12,249 nucleotides of DNA from JBGTLA01 sp041744375 (GCA_041744375.1 JBGTLA010000135.1:1-12249), one strand, 5' to 3'; positions 1 to 5,760 are shown, counted from the first letter of the stretch. The notes: generated from the sequence alone by a model not told the origin. Numbers and translations: made by a program.

Positions 1-80
1 CGACGAGACCACCGTTCCAGCACCTCACGCTCCTCATCAGTGACACTCAACGGCTGGCGGGGACGACCACGATTTGTCAT
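1..80 (-). CDS. IS630-type transposase, N-terminal end only (runs off left edge)
   Basis: The minus strand starts with ATG at 80 and reads MTNRGRPRQPLSVTDEEREV, followed by LERWSR, to the window edge. This resembles the start of IS630/Tc1-type transposases, which usually open with a segment like LT-x-EER-x-x-LE-RW before the helix-turn-helix. Such enzymes cut and paste their insertion sequence into TA dinucleotides. Only 26 residues are visible, so neither the DDE catalytic triad nor intactness can be judged. The call rests on this short N-terminal pattern plus a plausible IS end with a flanking TA just upstream (132-138). Confidence 0.55.
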   Translation of the reverse strand, partial: MTNRGRPRQPLSVTDEEREVLERWSR

Positions 81-136
81 CTACCCAGTATGCACCACCA
101 CACCCAATAGCGCGAGGCATTTCTGACGCGAGACAC
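1..136 (-). mobile_element. IS630-type insertion sequence, one end visible
   Basis: The transposase start at 80 is preceded by about 56 bp of non-coding DNA. Read on the minus strand, a possible terminal inverted repeat begins at 136 as GTGTCTCGCGTCAGAAATGC. It is immediately preceded by a TA at 137-138, which fits the TA target duplication of IS630-family elements. The insertion cuts the small gene that starts at 281. The other end lies outside the window, so the terminal repeat pair cannot be confirmed; the exact boundary is inferred. Confidence 0.5.
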
Positions 137-281
137 TAGTAGCGGGCTCGTGATCGACCTCGACATCCTTCCAGGCACGCAATCCGCCTCCGGGGAGCGA
201 CTTGCTCCCGTAACTTGTGTGCTGGATGATGCCAGCGTCGTCGGCGGCGACCCCCCACACGTAGGTTGTTGCCATTTTCAT
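81..281 (-). pseudogene. Small element-1 protein truncated by the IS630-type insertion
   Basis: The reading frame starts at ATG 281, or at the ATG two codons later (275), behind an AGGAGA ribosome site. It begins MKMATTYVWGVAADDAGIIQ. The first 48 codons (281-138) look native; the remaining codons to the TAG at 81 run into the insertion-sequence end and are junk sequence from it. The gene follows the 291-494 gene after a 9-nt gap, so it is the last visible member of the leftward operon. The family is not recognised. The original C-terminus should lie on the far side of the IS, outside this window. Confidence 0.5.
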
Positions 282-290
282 CTCCGTCTC

Positions 291-494
291 CTATCGGTTG
301 GGGCGCCACCAACGGCGCCGAGATCTCATCAGTCGAAGCTCCATCCCCTCAGGAATGCGCCACAGCTCCAGGCCGGCCGAGGCGAGATGGTGGAGGCCCA
401 ACAACACCCCCTGCCTCTCGATCGTCGGGTCGATCCACTCACGATGCTTCACGACCACCATGCCCACCACACGCTCATCGCCGTGGCTACGCAT
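291..494 (-). CDS. Small protein of unknown function next to the HNH gene
   Basis: A 67-aa basic protein. Its ATG at 494 overlaps the end of the HNH gene by 8 nt, the overlap style seen along this operon, which supports it as a real gene. It has a mixed hydrophobic core around residues 9-50 (VVGMVVVKHREWIDPTIERQ, then GLHHLASAGLELWRIPEG) and a very basic tail ending RSRRRWWRPNR. There is no signal peptide and no clear membrane segment. The family is not recognised. Its place behind the terminase small subunit and HNH genes is where phage satellites often carry accessory or helper-interference genes, but that role is only positional inference. Confidence 0.6.
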   Translation of the reverse strand: MRSHGDERVVGMVVVKHREWIDPTIERQGVLLGLHHLASAGLELWRIPEGMELRLMRSRRRWWRPNR

Positions 495-789
495 GGGGGC
501 TCACCGGCTCATACGGAGCCGCCCCCCGGCCCTTCGAGCTGTTGCAGCGTCTGTGCGCCAGCGCCCAATTGCTGAGATCGAAGAACGATCCGCCCGCGGA
601 GGTCGGCTGGCGATGGTCGACGGTCGGGCCATCGGGATCTCGGCCGCTGAGACGCATGTTGACTGGCCGTCCACAGATTGAGCAGATCCCGACCGGCCCC
701 TGCCGGCGTCGGAACTCTCGACGGGCGCGCTTGTACCGGGACGAATTCATCGGGTGGCCGGTGGGCTGGCGTTTGCGCTGAGTCACCAC
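487..789 (-). CDS. HNH endonuclease, phage type
   Basis: A 100-aa protein with a clear HNH nuclease layout: a zinc CxxC at C36/C39 (ICSICG), the catalytic pair D58-H59 (TVDHRQP), N74, and a closing H79-x-x-C82-N83 (HRRCNSSKG). HNH proteins of this size sit beside terminase genes in many phages, where they take part in cutting DNA during packaging; some are homing-type enzymes. The start is GTG at 789 (a second GTG follows at 786), overlapping the stop of the upstream gene at 783-785. An ATG at 750 would give a shorter protein that keeps the whole domain. The nearby terminase small subunit supports a packaging-linked role, which is inferred from context. Confidence 0.88.
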   Translation of the reverse strand: MVTQRKRQPTGHPMNSSRYKRARREFRRRQGPVGICSICGRPVNMRLSGRDPDGPTVDHRQPTSAGGSFFDLSNWALAHRRCNSSKGRGAAPYEPVSPHA

Positions 790-1043
790 TGCCCATCCCC
801 CTCACGTTCCAGCCGGGCATCCAACTCCGCCAACTGCTCGGGGGTCATGAACTTTTGGCGGGACGGCGGCCGCCGATTGGGTACCTGCTCCCGGAGCCAC
901 CCCAAGTAGTCGACCAGCGACAGCCCATTGTCATCGAGCCAGTCGTGCCGAGCCCGAACCTCCTCCCGGGACTCACCCTCCCGCGGTCGGAGCTCCTCCG
1001 GCATGTCCACGAACGAGGCCCGTTGAACCTTCTTGCGTCTCAT
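783..1043 (-). CDS. Small charged protein of unknown function between terminase small subunit and HNH genes
   Basis: An 86-aa protein starting at ATG 1043, chosen because a near-perfect GGGAGGT ribosome site lies 7 nt upstream and the ATG overlaps the TGA of the preceding gene (ATGA). An in-frame ATG at 1064 lies upstream of that site and is unlikely. The protein is highly charged, with a helical middle (SREEVRARHDWLDDNGLSLV, then DYLGWLREQV) and a C-terminal acidic/basic helix (TPEQLAELDARLEREGDGQW). There are no cysteines, signal peptide or membrane segments. The family is not recognised. Its position inside the packaging-gene cluster suggests a phage-related function, with no more specific assignment possible. 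Confidence 0.7.
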   Translation of the reverse strand: MRRKKVQRASFVDMPEELRPREGESREEVRARHDWLDDNGLSLVDYLGWLREQVPNRRPPSRQKFMTPEQLAELDARLEREGDGQW

Positions 1044-1396
1044 CTGATCGACCTCCCGTGCCAACGAACCATCGCCGCCTTCCTCGCCTGCTGCGTCGTC
1101 CGAGACTCCTCGTTGTCTTCGTCTCCCAGAGGCAACGCCAACGCCTCCAACAGCCGGACAAGGTGCCCGCCGAGCTCGATCTGCGACCGGATCAACGGCG
1201 ACGCCACCGGCTGGCCGCGGCTCCCAGCCTCGACCAGCGGCGCGCCGGCAAGCTCCCCCTCAACACGGTCGAGAAGATCAGCGACGGAAGCCGCCTTCGC
1301 TAGAAGTTCAAGTTCCGGGTCGGTCAACTCGAACTCGGCGAGAATCGCTTTTCGCAGCCGATCGCCGGCCGAATCTGTCTTCTTCGTCAATTTCAT
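1040..1396 (-). CDS. Terminase small subunit, P27-like (probable)
   Basis: A 118-aa helical protein. Residues 22-92 show the pattern of P27-type terminase small subunits: a helix around ELTDPELELLAKAASVADLL, the segment GSRGQPVASPL, then a helix ending HLVRLLEALALP. The G-x-x-x-PV-x-x-PL turn between two helices and the RLL-x-x-LAL ending are the features relied on. The family recognises packaging sites on phage DNA and delivers it to the large terminase. No large subunit is visible downstream, which is the usual state in phage satellites that redirect a helper phage's packaging. The start at ATG 1396 has AAAGGA too close to be ideal, so a slightly different start is possible. It follows a 117-bp gap. 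The alternative is another small phage helical protein. Confidence 0.62.
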   Translation of the reverse strand: MKLTKKTDSAGDRLRKAILAEFELTDPELELLAKAASVADLLDRVEGELAGAPLVEAGSRGQPVASPLIRSQIELGGHLVRLLEALALPLGDEDNEESRTTQQARKAAMVRWHGRSIR

Positions 1397-1513
1397 GTCC
1401 TTTGGTCGATGGCAAAATCCTGGGGGTGCGTGCTCGGAGGGAAAAGGAGGCAGCGGAGCTGCCAGGCAAGAGCGCCCTCAAAAAAATCGGCCCGTCCTTT
1501 CGTCGGCGCAGGC
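1397..1513 (-). other. Gap ahead of the terminase small subunit gene, with a small hairpin
   Basis: This is the only gap over 100 bp in the leftward operon apart from the repeat array. A perfect 6-bp stem with a 3-nt loop (GGCAGC-GGA-GCTGCC) lies at 1449-1463, followed on the minus strand by TCCTTTTCCC. It could be a weak terminator or attenuator separating the replication genes from the packaging genes. A run of seven T on the minus strand at about 1479-1485 comes before the hairpin rather than after it, so it does not make a classical intrinsic terminator. No clear promoter was identified. Confidence 0.3.
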
Positions 1514-1732
1514 TCATCGGTCCGCCTCCGTGGTCAGTGGTCGCCAGATCGAGGCAGGGCCGGCCTCGGCTAGCAGGGCGTGCCAGAACGCTGAGCGATG
1601 TTCCTCCCGGCTCGGGATCGTGGCGACCCGGCGCCGATGCCCGTTGCGGTGGGGGCCTCCATTGGGGCAGACGTGATATAGCTCGACGACGTGCGGCGGG
1701 ACGTTGTGCCACTCCCGGCGACAGCTGGGCAA
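1514..1732 (-). CDS. Small His/Arg-rich protein of unknown function
   Basis: A 72-aa frame with coding-like composition: roughly four in five codons end in G or C, and residues include W, H, F and E in ordinary protein proportions (REWHNVPPHVVELYHVCPNG, later FWHALLAEAGPASIWRPL). No ATG or GTG lies in frame after the upstream stop at 1743, so the start is probably TTG at 1732, 10 nt downstream of that stop. A competing frame begins at ATG 1746, overlapping that stop as ATGA, but it encodes a Ser/Thr/Ala-rich sequence that looks artefactual. The two cysteines and several histidines could bind metal, but no known motif is seen. Confidence 0.5.
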   Translation of the reverse strand: MPSCRREWHNVPPHVVELYHVCPNGGPHRNGHRRRVATIPSREEHRSAFWHALLAEAGPASIWRPLTTEADR

Positions 1733-1742
1733 TGCCGGGAAG

Positions 1743-2036
1743 TCATGGTGCGACCCATAGTTGGTCGAAGCGTTTGGCGCGGACTCCTGGGGCGAGAGGG
1801 ACGACGACCACCTCGCCGAACACTTCCCCCGTTCCGGGGATGGCGCCCACCATCCGAAGGCCCTCCACCTCCGACCAGTGAGGCGGCCGGCGTCGGTAGG
1901 GGGCGAAAGGGTGACGGTCGAACCAGTCGCGGTCGTCTGCGAGTTGTCGGTCTTCGGCGTGGCCGAGTGGGCAGGTGGCGGCGTGTTTGAGGTGGCCGTC
2001 ACGGTTGCTCTTTTGGGAGCAGTCGGGGCACGTCAT
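1743..2036 (-). CDS. Small putative zinc-binding protein
   Basis: A 97-aa protein starting at ATG 2036. That start is fixed by a strong AGGAGGT ribosome site 6-7 nt upstream and lies just outside the GGGACAC repeat array. The N-terminus is MTCPDCSQKSNRDGHLKHAA followed by TCPLGH, giving a C3-x2-C6, H15/H18, C22 arrangement that could hold one zinc ion. The remainder (DDRDWFDRHPFAPYRRRPPH, then a hydrophobic GEVFGEVVVVPLAPGVRAKR) looks like a compact fold. The exact family is not recognised. It follows the RepA-like gene and the candidate origin, so a part in replication or its control is possible, on position only. Confidence 0.65.
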   Translation of the reverse strand: MTCPDCSQKSNRDGHLKHAATCPLGHAEDRQLADDRDWFDRHPFAPYRRRPPHWSEVEGLRMVGAIPGTGEVFGEVVVVPLAPGVRAKRFDQLWVAP

Positions 2037-2251
2037 CGGGCTACCTCCTGGGGGTGGGTTCGGGACACGGTTGGGACACGCGGTGTCCTTTTTGTTGCAC
2101 TCGGTGGAGCAGTCGGCGGTAAGCGTGTCCCGCGTGTCCCCGTGTCTAAAGACACACGGAGGGACACGCTTGAGGGACACTCTGGTCTTATCCGCGGGGG
2201 CGTGTCCCTGCTAGGGGACACGGTTGGGACACGCGGGACACGGTTGGTCAT
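2033..2251 (-). CDS. Possible coding frame lying across the GGGACAC repeat array
   Basis: A 72-codon frame begins with an ATG sharing ATGA with the RepA stop (2248-2251) and ends with a TGA sharing ATGA with the next gene's start (2033-2036). The operon's other junctions use the same device, so ribosomes may read through. The product would be rich in P, R, T, S and V (start MTNRVPRVPTVSPSRDTPPR) with no recognisable domain, because its sequence is dictated by the DNA repeats. The array is more likely to be functional DNA, with the open frame keeping translation coupled. Low confidence that the peptide itself matters. Confidence 0.3.
   Translation of the reverse strand: MTNRVPRVPTVSPSRDTPPRIRPECPSSVSLRVSLDTGTRGTRLPPTAPPSATKRTPRVPTVSRTHPQEVAR
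2062..2242. repeat. Array of about 12 GGGACAC(G) sites: candidate replication origin (iterons)
   Basis: The motif GGGACAC, usually followed by G, occurs on the plus strand at 2062, 2073, 2161, 2174, 2215, 2226 and 2235. As its complement GTGTCCC it occurs at 2125, 2134 and 2202, with shorter forms at 2083 (GTGTCC) and 2142. A 22-bp block is repeated exactly at 2062-2083 and 2215-2236, near the two edges. A dyad GTGTCT-AA-AGACAC sits near the middle (2142-2155). Sites inside the edge blocks are spaced 11 bp, about one helix turn. The array directly follows the RepA-like gene, the position of the origin in phage satellites such as SaPIs and in many plasmids. Function is inferred; operator sites for a regulator are the alternative. 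Confidence 0.7.
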
Positions 2252-3312
2252 TCGTCGTCTCCGAGGTAGGTCTCGATGCCCTTGTCGGTGAGGTAGTGGG
2301 CGTGTGCGGCGCCTTGCTTTTCCATGCGGACTAGCCCATCGGCGATCATCCCGGCGAGGGCCTGGTCGATGAGTTCGCCCTTTCCGCCGGCATCTCTGAG
2401 CGCCCGCTTTGAGGACCCGGGTGCACCGTTGAGGTATTGGGCGATGCGCAGTCGGATGGTGTGGTCAGTGGCGATGGCGTCGGTGGTGACTTCGTAGGTG
2501 ATGCCGCCATCGGGCCAGGCGGTCAGTTTGACGGTGGCGGCGATGTCTCCGGGTGAGTGACCGCGCACGTATCCGACTCGATCCTTGGCGATCTTGACCG
2601 AGACGAGCCCGTCGACGGGGTCGGAGAGGTAGGCGCGATGGAGTTTGCGGATGGCGGTCACGTCGTAGGCGGCGCCGTCGGTGCCGGCTTTCTTGTGCTG
2701 GGATCCGAAAGCCCACCCCTTGCGGCCTTCGGTCGCCTTGGTCTGATGGTCGATAACTGCCACGGCGGGGAGGGTGTCGGTGGCGGCGATCCGCTTAGGG
2801 AGACGCCGTATCCATTCGGCTGTGTCTGGTGTGGAGTTGGGGTCGAGCCCTTCGATGTTCATCGACTCCGAAACACCATCGAGAACGACGAGGGAGGGGC
2901 CGTTGGCGTCGATGGCGGCAAGGAGGTCGTCTGTCTGGTCGTCTCCGAGCGGTTCATCGGGTCTGATGTAGGCGAACCGTGTGGGATCGTTGATGACAGT
3001 CTCTGGCACTCCGAGGTCGAGCAGCCGGGCCTTGATGGTGGCGGGGTGGTCCTCGAAGTCGATGAGTACGACCGAATAGCCGCCGTCGAGCTGTTGGGCG
3101 ACGGCGATGAGTACCACCCAGGTCTTGTGAGATTCCGATTCGCCCTGGAACCAGTGGACCCGCCCGCGGTAGATGAGTGCGACGCCGTCGAGGCGGTCGA
3201 GGATCGTCGCCTGTTCGACCACGTCGCCCACCTCGGTGAGGTCGATGGCGGTCCAGGTGGTTCGCGGCGGAGGCGTGATGTCGGGGATGAGGGGGACGAC
3301 TGGGACGCTCAT
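2248..3312 (-). CDS. RepA-like AAA ATPase/helicase (AAA_25 type)
   Basis: A 354-aa RecA-fold ATPase. A Walker A-type loop is at residues 57-64 (GESESHKT, with H in place of the usual G before K63), and a Walker B strand is at 141-146 (LVVLDG). A later strand ends AVAVIDHQTK. The C-terminal 75 residues look like a winged helix (IRLRIAQYLNGAPGSSKRAL, then IDQALAGMIADGLVRMEKQG). Proteins of this kind act as replicative helicases or initiators in phages and integrative elements. Its ATG overlaps the PrimPol stop (ATGA at 3309-3312), and the repeat array lies directly after it, which the C-terminal domain could bind. Cytoplasmic. Helicase activity is inferred from family and context. Confidence 0.82.
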   Translation of the reverse strand: MSVPVVPLIPDITPPPRTTWTAIDLTEVGDVVEQATILDRLDGVALIYRGRVHWFQGESESHKTWVVLIAVAQQLDGGYSVVLIDFEDHPATIKARLLDLGVPETVINDPTRFAYIRPDEPLGDDQTDDLLAAIDANGPSLVVLDGVSESMNIEGLDPNSTPDTAEWIRRLPKRIAATDTLPAVAVIDHQTKATEGRKGWAFGSQHKKAGTDGAAYDVTAIRKLHRAYLSDPVDGLVSVKIAKDRVGYVRGHSPGDIAATVKLTAWPDGGITYEVTTDAIATDHTIRLRIAQYLNGAPGSSKRALRDAGGKGELIDQALAGMIADGLVRMEKQGAAHAHYLTDKGIETYLGDDE

Positions 3313-4100
3313 GGCGCCATCCCGGTCTCTTTCATGCCCGAGCGGATGGTGTTCGCGGCGTTGCGGGCCTCCCGGTCGTTCCGCGGCTGGGCGGCGTCGA
3401 GGAGGGCGTCAGCGAGTGCCTTGGCATCGGCACCTTCGAGGGTCATCTCACCGGCCCGGCATGCGGCCCAGTGGAGGCGGTCGTTCCAGTGTGGACCCTC
3501 GGGTCCGAGGACCGACAGGACACCGCGAAGGCGGCTGTCGATATTGCCCTTGGGTAAACGGATGGGGCGACGGGGTCGGGGCTTGGGCGGTTCGGGTCGG
3601 AGCCGATCGACCATCCATCTCGGCATGGGAGCCGCGTCGGCGTCGGGGTCGTACCACTCGTAGCGCCGGCCGGACTCGTGGACCGATGGGGGCAAGACGA
3701 CATACCCTCTGTTAGGCATGCGGGTGTCGATGCCAGGGCCAAGAATCCCCGCGCCCTGGCGTAACTCGCCACCAGGGTGAAGGAAGAACTGGTGGAGACC
3801 GCCGCCTCCGGTAAGGGCGGTGAGCGTGTCGGGCACGCCTTCGGCCTCCTCGAGCCGGTGGAGCGTGATGAGCCCGCCAGCCTTGGCGTCCACGTCCACT
3901 ACGGCCATCGACGGGGGTATGGCGGCGCCGATGTTGCAGTCGGGGCAGTCTTTCCACCATTGGCGAACCTGGTCGGTGTCGGTGGTGGCGTCGGTGAACC
4001 CACCGGAGCCGCGGAGTGGCGTCTTGCCACGGAGGCGGAAGACGGGCCAGCCGCCAGCGGCATAGTCGACGGCAGTGTCGGCGAGGGTGACGGTCTCCAT
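3309..4100 (-). CDS. PrimPol-type DNA primase/polymerase
   Basis: A 263-aa protein with the bifunctional primase/polymerase N-terminal fold. It opens with an AADYA-like segment (DTAVDYAAGGWPVFRLRGKT). The metal-binding catalytic pair D69-x-D71 lies in MAVVDVDAKAGG, the LTGGGGLHQFF motif carries H103, and a distal block reads GYVVLPPSVHESGRRYEWY. Such enzymes make primers, and often extend them, for element-encoded replication. ATG 4100 shares one base with the upstream TGA (TGATG); a GTG at 4103 would add one residue. No helicase domain is fused; that function is in the next gene, so primase and helicase are a split pair. The C-terminal 90 residues (basic, proline-rich) are less conserved-looking. 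Confidence 0.88.
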   Translation of the reverse strand: METVTLADTAVDYAAGGWPVFRLRGKTPLRGSGGFTDATTDTDQVRQWWKDCPDCNIGAAIPPSMAVVDVDAKAGGLITLHRLEEAEGVPDTLTALTGGGGLHQFFLHPGGELRQGAGILGPGIDTRMPNRGYVVLPPSVHESGRRYEWYDPDADAAPMPRWMVDRLRPEPPKPRPRRPIRLPKGNIDSRLRGVLSVLGPEGPHWNDRLHWAACRAGEMTLEGADAKALADALLDAAQPRNDREARNAANTIRSGMKETGMAP

Positions 4101-5011
4101 CACGCCACCTCTCCGGCCATCCGCATGAGGATTTGCCGCTCGGACTCCTCGACTGTCTTCAGTACATGGAGTTGGTGGTGATCGACGTACTGCGCGATCT
4201 CGGCATCGAGGAGTTGACGGAGATCATTCGGGGGTAGGGCCTCGGCTTCTACTGCCAATGGATACCCGTACTCTTTTTTAGGGGGCGAGCCCGGTAAATC
4301 GTGTTCCTCTACCTGATCCCAGGTGACGGCGATCCTGGTGAGGTCGAAGTAGACGACGTGGTCGTTGAACCGGGCGAGCTTCTCGACGAGCGACTTCTCG
4401 ATCTCGATGCCGGCCGGGTCATGATCACCGATGTAGAGGATGATCCGCAGGGGGTCGGGCTCGTGGTGCCAGTCCTCGACGGCCTGGTAGACGAACGACT
4501 CGGAGGCTTGGCCTCGGCAGGTGTAGACCGGGACCGCCCACTTGTCAGCAACCTGGTAAATGGTGCCCTTGATCGAGTCGGACTCGACCCACACCTCCAC
4601 ACGGTGATCGGACGTGGCCCACAGGTCGCGCCGATAGGTGCGCGCCACATGATTGAGCACCTCGTCGGTTCCGTGCCAGGTGATGGCACGAGTGACATAC
4701 CTGGTGTTATCGGTGATCAGCCCGTACTCGATGTCCCCATGCCGGCGAAGATGAAGGAGAGCACGCTGGACTTTGTTGTAGCCCCGATCGTCTTTGGCGA
4801 TCCCGGTCACGCTCTCGACTACGGCCCGGTAGTAGATGTGGCGAACCGAGCAGGGACCGTGCTCATAGGTCAGGGAGACGAGAGCAGCATGGCGTTGCTC
4901 CATCTCGGCCTTGGTGGCCCTGGGCCGCTTCGATGGGGTATCATCCGGGTGGCCGACCAGCCATTCGGAGCCCGCCCTTTCTGGGGCGGGTTCTTTGTTG
5001 GTGGAGGTCAT
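4100..5011 (-). CDS. Spo11/TopoVI-A-like Toprim protein
   Basis: A 303-aa protein with two parts. Residues 35-105 look like a winged helix containing SVRHIYYRAVV (Y60-Y61), closely resembling the R-D-I-Y-Y catalytic tyrosine motif of Spo11 and topoisomerase VI subunit A. Residues 137-225 look like a Toprim domain: VEVWVES with E143, then YIGDHDPAGIEIE with D196 and D198. These are the residues expected for Mg-dependent strand cleavage through a tyrosine link. Relatives of this length occur in actinobacterial phages and mobile elements without a TopoVI-B partner. The start at ATG 5011 overlaps the upstream TGA (ATGA). Operon position before PrimPol and RepA suggests a role in replication or DNA processing. 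Activity is not shown by sequence alone. Confidence 0.75.
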   Translation of the reverse strand: MTSTNKEPAPERAGSEWLVGHPDDTPSKRPRATKAEMEQRHAALVSLTYEHGPCSVRHIYYRAVVESVTGIAKDDRGYNKVQRALLHLRRHGDIEYGLITDNTRYVTRAITWHGTDEVLNHVARTYRRDLWATSDHRVEVWVESDSIKGTIYQVADKWAVPVYTCRGQASESFVYQAVEDWHHEPDPLRIILYIGDHDPAGIEIEKSLVEKLARFNDHVVYFDLTRIAVTWDQVEEHDLPGSPPKKEYGYPLAVEAEALPPNDLRQLLDAEIAQYVDHHQLHVLKTVEESERQILMRMAGEVA

Positions 5012-5217
5012 CCCGTCTTGACCGCCTCGGTGTGCTCGTCGACCCACCGGTCGACGCCGGTCAGCCGTTCGATCTCAGAGGCCGGCACCAGGACTCGGCG
5101 GCCGATGCGGACCAGTCGAACCTGGCCGCGGGCTTCGAGGTTGTACCAGGTGCCGCGGCTGATGCCGCCGGCGAGCCGGCTGGCTTCATCGAGTGGGTAT
5201 GCGGCTCGTTCAACCAT
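5008..5217 (-). CDS. Excisionase/AlpA-like helix-turn-helix protein
   Basis: A 69-aa protein with a MerR/AlpA-type winged helix: YPLDEASRLAGGISRGTWYN, then LEARGQVRLVRIGRRVLVPA and SEIERLTG. Small proteins of this type act as excisionases or as activators of excision, binding near the attachment site or the early promoter. ATG 5217 is preferred because a promoter (-35 TTGCAC at 5253-5248, 17-bp spacer, -10 TACGTT at 5230-5225) would start transcription 7 nt past the -10, on this codon, giving a leaderless mRNA. ATG 5223 is the alternative. It is the first gene of the leftward operon, divergent from the XRE repressor, the position of xis/str in SaPI-type satellites. Confidence 0.8.
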   Translation of the reverse strand: MVERAAYPLDEASRLAGGISRGTWYNLEARGQVRLVRIGRRVLVPASEIERLTGVDRWVDEHTEAVKTG

Positions 5218-5275
5218 GTCCATGAACGTACCGGGCCATTGACGTGAGTGCAATCAGGCGTTACAGTCGCTGCAA
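5217..5275. promoter_or_regulatory. Interleaved divergent leaderless promoters: lysogeny-type switch
   Basis: Rightward promoter: -35 TTGACG at 5239-5244, 17-bp spacer, -10 TACAGT at 5262-5267, then 7 nt to the ATG at 5275. Leftward promoter: -35 TTGCAC (5253-5248), 17-bp spacer, -10 TACGTT (5230-5225), then 7 nt to the ATG at 5217. The two overlap, so RNA polymerase could not occupy both. An imperfect dyad TTGACGTGAGTGCAA at 5239-5253 covers both -35 boxes and is a candidate operator for the XRE protein. Both transcripts would lack a leader, a common arrangement in actinobacteria. Confidence 0.65.
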
Positions 5276-5760
5276 TGACGAACGGTGAGACAGCGCCCCA
5301 GCCACGGACGGACGACCAGATAGTTGCCCGCAACATACGTCGGATTCGCGAGGAGAAAGGGCTCAGCGTCGCCGACCTCGCCAAGAGTATCGGCGTGGGA
5401 AAGCATCGGGTCTATGACTACGAACGGCCTCGGGCAGGGGCTGCTCAGCGTCAATTTCTTTGGTCGGAAATCGTGTTGTTATGCGCTGGCCTCGACGTGA
5501 CGATCTTCGAGCTGGTGCTGCCCGATGAGGGGGACCGCACAATCTCCAAGTGGCTAGACGATGAAGTTCCCCTTCCCTCTTGGTTTTCCGATGAGCTTCG
5601 AGATTCGTTTCGAGGAGACGACCGTGGCGTCATGATGCACATCCTTTTCGGGGTGAGGTTCGAACCGCAAGAAGTAGACCAACTAATCAAGATGAGGAAA
5701 GACCGGATCGAAGGGCTGTTGAGCGAGTTGAAAGATCTATTGATGGAGGATGAGAAATGA
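5275..5760 (+). CDS. XRE-family repressor, possible master regulator of element 1
   Basis: A 161-aa protein with a Cro/CI-type helix-turn-helix at about residues 17-52 (IVARNIRRIREEKGLSVADL, then AKSIGVGKHRVYDYE). The C-terminal 100 residues (acidic, helical, ending DRIEGLLSELKDLLMEDEK) match no family I recognise and could be an oligomerisation or inducer-sensing domain. ATG 5275 is preferred over the in-frame GTG at 5248 because the latter lies inside the promoter. The gene overlaps int (ATGA at 5757-5760) and is divergent from the xis/replication operon, as Stl is in SaPIs. In those islands a helper-phage protein binds Stl and lifts repression; the same role is inferred here. Confidence 0.82.
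   Translation: MTNGETAPQPRTDDQIVARNIRRIREEKGLSVADLAKSIGVGKHRVYDYERPRAGAAQRQFLWSEIVLLCAGLDVTIFELVLPDEGDRTISKWLDDEVPLPSWFSDELRDSFRGDDRGVMMHILFGVRFEPQEVDQLIKMRKDRIEGLLSELKDLLMEDEK

Noticed and set aside
678..1676. 332-codon plus-strand frame
   Set aside because: Antisense to the terminase, HNH and small genes; Arg/Ser/Pro-rich without any domain.
1308..1712. 134-codon minus-strand frame starting with ATGA overlap at the end of the 1514-1732 gene
   Set aside because: Arg/Pro/Ser-rich and overlapping the well-supported terminase small subunit start; the ATGA junction looks accidental.
1570..1746. 58-codon minus-strand frame with ATGA overlap to the zinc-binding protein stop
   Set aside because: Tempting by the coupling rule, but Ser/Thr/Ala-rich with lower third-position GC than the competing frame, which looks like a normal protein.
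2062..2242. CRISPR array
   Set aside because: The motif is only 7-8 bp, occurs in both orientations and has irregular short spacing with no spacer-like units; iteron or operator sites fit better.
2557..3663. 368-codon plus-strand frame opposite the RepA-like and PrimPol genes
   Set aside because: Antisense to two recognisable proteins, Gly/Val/Asp-rich, a typical mirror frame.
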